A stretch of DNA of 9,467 bases, taken from positions 1-9,467 of the forward strand of contig JAGRJX010000310.1 of NCBI GenBank assembly GCA_020442545.1, read 5' to 3'. The notes under the pieces are model-generated. The model had not been told where the DNA came from, did no database searches, and saw nothing but the letters and a program-made list of their open reading frames with translations. Origin of the DNA: Lysobacterales bacterium. GTDB taxonomy: Bacteria; Pseudomonadota; Gammaproteobacteria; Xanthomonadales; Xanthomonadaceae. Shown here in pieces: positions 5,976 through 9,467 of the stretch. The position numbers and the translations under genes are program-made. The first letter of the stretch is position 1. Each line of letters opens with the position of its first letter.

Positions 5976-8900
5976 TCAGGTCCGTGTTGAATCCAGCAGG
6001 GTTTGGGCGGCCTCCAGGGCGGGGCGGCGGTAGGCATTGGCGCGCGGTGAGCTGTCGATGCAGGACTGCAGCGCGGTAACCGCCGCTTCGGCATCCCGGC
6101 GCTGCGCCAAACCCTGCTCGCCCTGCGCCTTGGCGAACAGAATGTCGCCGCCGTCGCAGTGGCCATCGCCGAGATCGCGGCCGCTGTCGAGCAGCTGCGT
6201 GTACTGCATCAGACCGCGCCGGATCACCGCGCCGAAGGGCAGGCCCCTGCGCTGCCGCCACTGGAGTTCGGCAACCGCCAGCTGCAGTTCGGTGGTTCGC
6301 GCCAGCATCCTGGCATCGACATCGCTGCTTTCGGCCAGCGCCGGCTTCAGCGCCTCGCGCGCTGCGTGAAGTTCGGCCTCGGGCAACGTGCTGGATACCC
6401 GCAGGGCCGCCCGGAATTTTTCCGTGGCATACCAGGCCTCGATAGAAGCCGGCACTTCCAGGTTGGCATCGCGCGCCTTAGCGATCAGTTCGCCAGCGCG
6501 GCGCGTTGCTGACGCGTCGGACAAATCGCGGTCGTGGGCGATTTCGGAGGCGGTCAGCTCCAGCATGATCGCCAGGGTGTAGCCGTCCAGCCGCTGCGGC
6601 GCCACCTCGCGCAGGTGGGCGGCCAGCGCATGCGCCCGTTCACGCAGGCTTGCGTGCTCGCTGGCTGCGTCTCCGGGTTCCAGCGAACGCAGGTAGGCCC
6701 AGAGGTCGGCAAGGTTGGCGGCCTGGGTATACAGCAGATCCGGGTGATCGGGCTCGCGGGCCAGCACCTCGTCAAGCACGGCGATGGCGCGTTCACCCAG
6801 CGCGCGCGCCGCTGCCGGGTCCAGCGCGCGCTGGTGGTAAAAGGCGAACACATAGGCAAGCGACAGGTCGTCGGCCACAGTCGCTGCGTCGGGGTTCAGC
6901 GCGCGCGCACTGGCCAGCATCTCGATGGCCATGTCGAAGTCGGTCTCCGGATCGTGATTGAAATTGACCCGCAGTCGGCCGCGCTGGCGGTAGGCGATGC
7001 CCAGTTCGTGCAGGGCTGGAACGTAGCGTGGGTGTTGCATCCGCAGCTGCTCCAGGGTGTCGATGGCCTCGTTGTAGGCGTTCAGGCTGTCCTCGAAACC
7101 ACCCATCCGAAGTTGGGCGATACGAATACCGGCCCGCGCCAGCAGCAGCGCCGGCTCGGGGCGTTCACCGGCATGCCCGGCGGCTTGCCGGGCGTCGTCG
7201 CGCATGGCTTCGAGGGCCTGGCGCTCGCGTTCTCGCATGTTGGCCTTGGACCATGAGTTGGCGATGGCCGCCCAGGCCAGGGCGCGTGCGGACCAGCCTT
7301 CGGAGCGGTCCGGCCGCACTTTGACCACGGCGTCGCAGGCGGGCGAGGCCGCGTCCGGAGATGCCGGCGGCGTCGAGCCGCGGCGGCCATTGATGAGGAT
7401 GTCCCGCGCCGCTGCGCGGCAGGCCGCTTCAAGTAGCCGACCGTCGCTGCGTCCGATCGCCAGTGCGGCATCGAAGCGCTGCAGCGCCTCGGCATTGATG
7501 GCCGCGGCCTGCTGCAGATCGCCCTCGGCGTCGGCGAACCGGGCCTGCTCGGCCAGGATGCCCGCCTCCAGCGCGAGGCCGGAGTAATCGGCCAGATCCA
7601 GTGGCCGGTACTCACGGGCCGCCTGCAGGGCCTGATCGAAGCGGCGGTCCAACAACGCCAATCCCGCGCGCGCCTGCGGCGGCGAACCCCTATCGACTGC
7701 GGCGGCCTTCTGCAGGGCCTGGCGCGCGCCATCGAGCAATGCCCTACCTTCCGCTCCCAGTGCGCGGGCGATGTCCTCGCTGGACTGGTCCGCCAATGCG
7801 GCGCTGATGTTGCGGTAGCGTTCCAGCCGTGCCTCTGCCAGCAACCGCAACCCATCGACGTCGTCAGGAGCGTGGGTCAGGTAGTCCTGCAACGCCGCGA
7901 TCGACCTGGCCGGCTGCTCCAGATCCAGCCAGGCCTGGCCCAGTGCGCGCAGGACGCGTGGTGTGCCGGCATCGCCGAGTGGTCTGGCGCGCTGTTCGAG
8001 AAGGCTCATTTCCCGGGTCAGCGCGCGCACCGCACCGGACAAATCCTGTGCCGGCGCCAGACGCAACAGGCGCATGCGATGCCGCACCGATTCGCTGGCT
8101 TCGGCGAGCTGCGCCACCTGTTCCTCGCGTTCTATGGCGAGGCGACGGGCGTGCACGCTCCAGACCAGCGCCGACAGCACGGTCAATAGCGCCGCGCCCA
8201 TTGCCCATCCGGCCAGGCGGTTCCTGCGCAGCCAGCGCGTGCTCCGGTAGCGCAAGCCGACCGGTCGCGCCATCAAACGTTCGCCGCGCAGCCAGCGCTG
8301 CAGGTCGCGCTTCAATGCGGCGGCTGACGCGTAGCGACGCGCTGGATCGCGCTCCAGGCACTGTGCGCAGATGCGCGACAGGGCGAGCGGAACGCTGCGG
8401 CTTATCCGGTGCGCCAGCGGCGCATCATTGCTGATGATCTGCCCCAGCACCTCGGAAACCGAGCGTCCCTGAAACGGCGGCCGTCCGGTCAACAGTTGGA
8501 ACAGGATGGCGCCAAGCGAAAACACGTCCGCACGGCGATCGACATGCCTGGCGTCGCCGCGCGCCTGTTCCGGCGACATGTAGGCGGGCGTGCCCAAAAG
8601 TTCCCCGGCGCCGGTCAGGCTGCCTGCCTCGTTGTCGTGGACCAGACCGAAATCCAGCACGTACGGATGCAGTCGCCCTTCGTGTTCTTCGACCAGCACA
8701 TTGCCGGGTTTCAGATCGCGATGAATCAGTCCGGCGGCATGGGCGTGCTCGACCGCATCGCAGACGGTGACCAGCAGATCGATGCGTGCTTCCAGCGGCA
8801 GCTCGCCGGCGACCACATCCAGCGGCCTGCCGTCGACCCGCTGCATCAGTATTGCCGGTTGTCCCTCGAAGCTGCCAAAGCCGAGAATGCGGGCGATATT

Positions 8901-9092
8901 GGGATGGTTCAGGCGGGCCTGCGCTGTTGCTTCACGCTGCAGTCGGCGCCAGGCGTCCGCCGTGCTGTGCCGCAGTACCTTGATCGCGATGTCGCCAAAG
9001 CGCGGGTGTTGCGCGCGATAGACCCGCGCCATGGCGCCTTCCCCGAGTGGCGAAAGCGTCTGCTCCGGCAGGCTGATCGGTTCCAGATCCAT
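5976..9092 (-). CDS. Transmembrane serine/threonine protein kinase with TPR-like C-terminal region
   Basis: This 1038-residue Hanks-type kinase should phosphorylate Ser/Thr on partner proteins at the inner membrane. The catalytic domain (about residues 12-270) has every key element: Gly-loop GEGAMA (17-22), Lys38 in IAIK, Glu54 of helix C, HRDLKPGN (124-131), DFG (147-149) and GTPAYMSPE (167-175). It is an RD-type kinase and looks active. One hydrophobic helix follows (about 294-313), with basic residues before it. Next comes a charged, helical segment (about 316-345), then some 690 residues of Ala/Leu-rich helical repeats with TPR-like units near 370-420 and 760-880. This topology puts the kinase in the cytoplasm and the repeats in the periplasm (inference). 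The frame is open upstream to 9356, but ATG 9092 is chosen because kinase homology begins about 12 residues later and an earlier start would overlap the activator gene. No strong ribosome site precedes it. Its substrate is unknown. Confidence 0.9.
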   Translation of the reverse strand: MDLEPISLPEQTLSPLGEGAMARVYRAQHPRFGDIAIKVLRHSTADAWRRLQREATAQARLNHPNIARILGFGSFEGQPAILMQRVDGRPLDVVAGELPLEARIDLLVTVCDAVEHAHAAGLIHRDLKPGNVLVEEHEGRLHPYVLDFGLVHDNEAGSLTGAGELLGTPAYMSPEQARGDARHVDRRADVFSLGAILFQLLTGRPPFQGRSVSEVLGQIISNDAPLAHRISRSVPLALSRICAQCLERDPARRYASAAALKRDLQRWLRGERLMARPVGLRYRSTRWLRRNRLAGWAMGAALLTVLSALVWSVHARRLAIEREEQVAQLAEASESVRHRMRLLRLAPAQDLSGAVRALTREMSLLEQRARPLGDAGTPRVLRALGQAWLDLEQPARSIAALQDYLTHAPDDVDGLRLLAEARLERYRNISAALADQSSEDIARALGAEGRALLDGARQALQKAAAVDRGSPPQARAGLALLDRRFDQALQAAREYRPLDLADYSGLALEAGILAEQARFADAEGDLQQAAAINAEALQRFDAALAIGRSDGRLLEAACRAAARDILINGRRGSTPPASPDAASPACDAVVKVRPDRSEGWSARALAWAAIANSWSKANMRERERQALEAMRDDARQAAGHAGERPEPALLLARAGIRIAQLRMGGFEDSLNAYNEAIDTLEQLRMQHPRYVPALHELGIAYRQRGRLRVNFNHDPETDFDMAIEMLASARALNPDAATVADDLSLAYVFAFYHQRALDPAAARALGERAIAVLDEVLAREPDHPDLLYTQAANLADLWAYLRSLEPGDAASEHASLRERAHALAAHLREVAPQRLDGYTLAIMLELTASEIAHDRDLSDASATRRAGELIAKARDANLEVPASIEAWYATEKFRAALRVSSTLPEAELHAAREALKPALAESSDVDARMLARTTELQLAVAELQWRQRRGLPFGAVIRRGLMQYTQLLDSGRDLGDGHCDGGDILFAKAQGEQGLAQRRDAEAAVTALQSCIDSSPRANAYRRPALEAAQTLLDSTRT
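8154..8213 (-). other. Single transmembrane helix of the kinase
   Basis: Residues about 294-313 (AGWAMGAALLTVLSALVWSV) form an uninterrupted hydrophobic stretch of membrane-spanning length. It is preceded by an Arg-rich juxtamembrane segment (RSTRWLRRNR), which by the positive-inside rule keeps the N-terminal kinase domain in the cytoplasm. No other clear membrane segment is seen in the protein. Confidence 0.85.
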
Positions 9093-9138
9093 GACCCGAG
9101 GATAAGCCAGCTGGTGCTCGAGCGTGACCTCGCGGCTT
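9093..9138 (-). other. 46-base gap between activator and kinase genes
   Basis: I looked for a sigma-54 promoter (GG-N10-GC) and a sigma-70 promoter on the kinase strand and found neither. There is no terminator hairpin with a T-run. The gap therefore supports co-transcription of activator and kinase. Just before the kinase ATG the bases are CTTATCCTCGGGTC, which is a poor match to a Shine-Dalgarno sequence, so kinase translation may be weak or coupled. Confidence 0.45.
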
Positions 9139-9467
9139 TCAGTCCGCGTTCGAACCGCGCGGGTCGATGCCCAGCGCTTCCATTCGCCGGTAAAGGGTTG
9201 AGCGCGCGATGCCCAGGCGCGAGGCGGCCTCGCTGATATTGCCGGCGGCTGCCGTGATGGCGGTGCGGAGGATGCGTCGTTCGGCAGCCTGCAGCTGTGC
9301 GTTGAGATCCGTTCCGGCGTCGCCTTGTTCCTGCTGCAGCGATAGTCCCAGATCAACCCGGCTCAGCGCGTCGCCATTGCCGAGGAACACGGCAGCCCGG
9401 GCCATCTCGCGCTGCAGTTCGCGGACATTGCCGGGCCAGTCATGGCCGAGCAGCGCGGCATGGGCGG
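9139..9467 (-). CDS. Partial sigma-54-dependent (NtrC-type) transcriptional activator, C-terminal part
   Basis: The N-terminus lies beyond the window; the visible frame begins at 9465 and gives 108 residues. It opens with the end of the AAA+ domain, LLGHDWPGNVRELQREM, whose WPGNVREL motif (9415-9438) is diagnostic of bacterial enhancer-binding proteins that use ATP to open sigma-54 promoters. A 40-residue variable linker follows, then a Fis-type helix-turn-helix (about 9178-9240; NISEAASRLGIARSTLYRRME) that binds upstream activator sites. The GAFTGA loop, Walker motifs and any sensory domain (receiver, FHA, PAS or GAF) are out of view, so the input signal cannot be told. The kinase gene starts 46 bases after its stop on the same strand, so the two are likely co-transcribed and may work together. 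Confidence 0.9.
   Translation of the reverse strand, partial: AHAALLGHDWPGNVRELQREMARAAVFLGNGDALSRVDLGLSLQQEQGDAGTDLNAQLQAAERRILRTAITAAAGNISEAASRLGIARSTLYRRMEALGIDPRGSNAD
9178..9240 (-). other. Fis-type helix-turn-helix of the activator
   Basis: The segment has the Fis family pattern of a polar start (GNISEAA), a turn at LGI and a recognition helix (ARSTLYRRM). It follows an A-E-R-x-x-L/I-x-x-A-L/I-like helix, the usual first helix of this DNA-binding domain. The gene ends 12 residues after the HTH, as expected for this family. Confidence 0.85.

Noticed and set aside
6534..7256. 240-codon open frame on the + strand
   Set aside because: It is antisense to the kinase C-terminal region, has no known motif, and belongs to a set of overlapping shadow frames there.
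9093..9138. Sigma-54 promoter before the kinase gene
   Set aside because: A TGGC is present in the kinase strand, but no GC is found at the required 10-base spacing after GG.
8409..9236. 275-codon open frame on the + strand
   Set aside because: It is antisense to the kinase catalytic domain, whose motifs are all intact on the other strand; it is a shadow frame.
9093..9356. N-terminal extension of the kinase frame up to an ATG at 9356
   Set aside because: It overlaps the helix-turn-helix region of the activator gene on the same strand in another frame and has no recognisable kinase or signal sequence. The kinase fold begins near residue 12 after the ATG at 9092.

Overview
This is a GC-rich window with four genes in two convergent pairs. 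It suggests a Gammaproteobacterium of the Xanthomonadales/Lysobacterales type. That placement rests on the high GC content, on an [IL]F-x-NGFE motif at or near the end of two exported proteins (a C-terminal pattern I recall from secreted proteins of that order), and on the pairing of a Ser/Thr kinase with a sigma-54 activator. It is an inference from style, not a taxonomic match.

Left part, + strand (1-5947): two cell-surface or secreted protein genes lie 7 bases apart and probably form one operon. The first is cut by the window edge. It is the C-terminal part of a glycine-rich right-handed beta-helix protein (GGA-I repeats) that ends in a choice-of-anchor-Q-like region and an IFRNGFE tail. 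The second is complete (1594 aa): a Sec signal peptide, fourteen FG-GAP-like beta-propeller repeats, seven bacterial Ig-like domains, a DUF11-like domain, and LFDNGFE as its last seven residues.

Right part, - strand (5976-9467): a sigma-54-dependent activator, whose N-terminus lies beyond the window, is followed after 46 bases by a 1038-aa transmembrane Ser/Thr protein kinase. The kinase has an intact catalytic domain, one membrane helix and a long helical, TPR-like C-terminal region predicted to lie in the periplasm. The two genes look like one regulatory operon.

The two pairs run tail to tail with only 28 bases between the stop codons and no obvious terminator. Nothing in the sequence proves that the kinase/activator pair controls the exported proteins. 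No RNA gene, mobile element, CRISPR array or origin was seen, and there is no gene-free stretch longer than 46 bases. The most distinctive observations are the shared C-terminal tag and the double-propeller plus Ig stalk design. I do not see a clearly new defence or mobile system.
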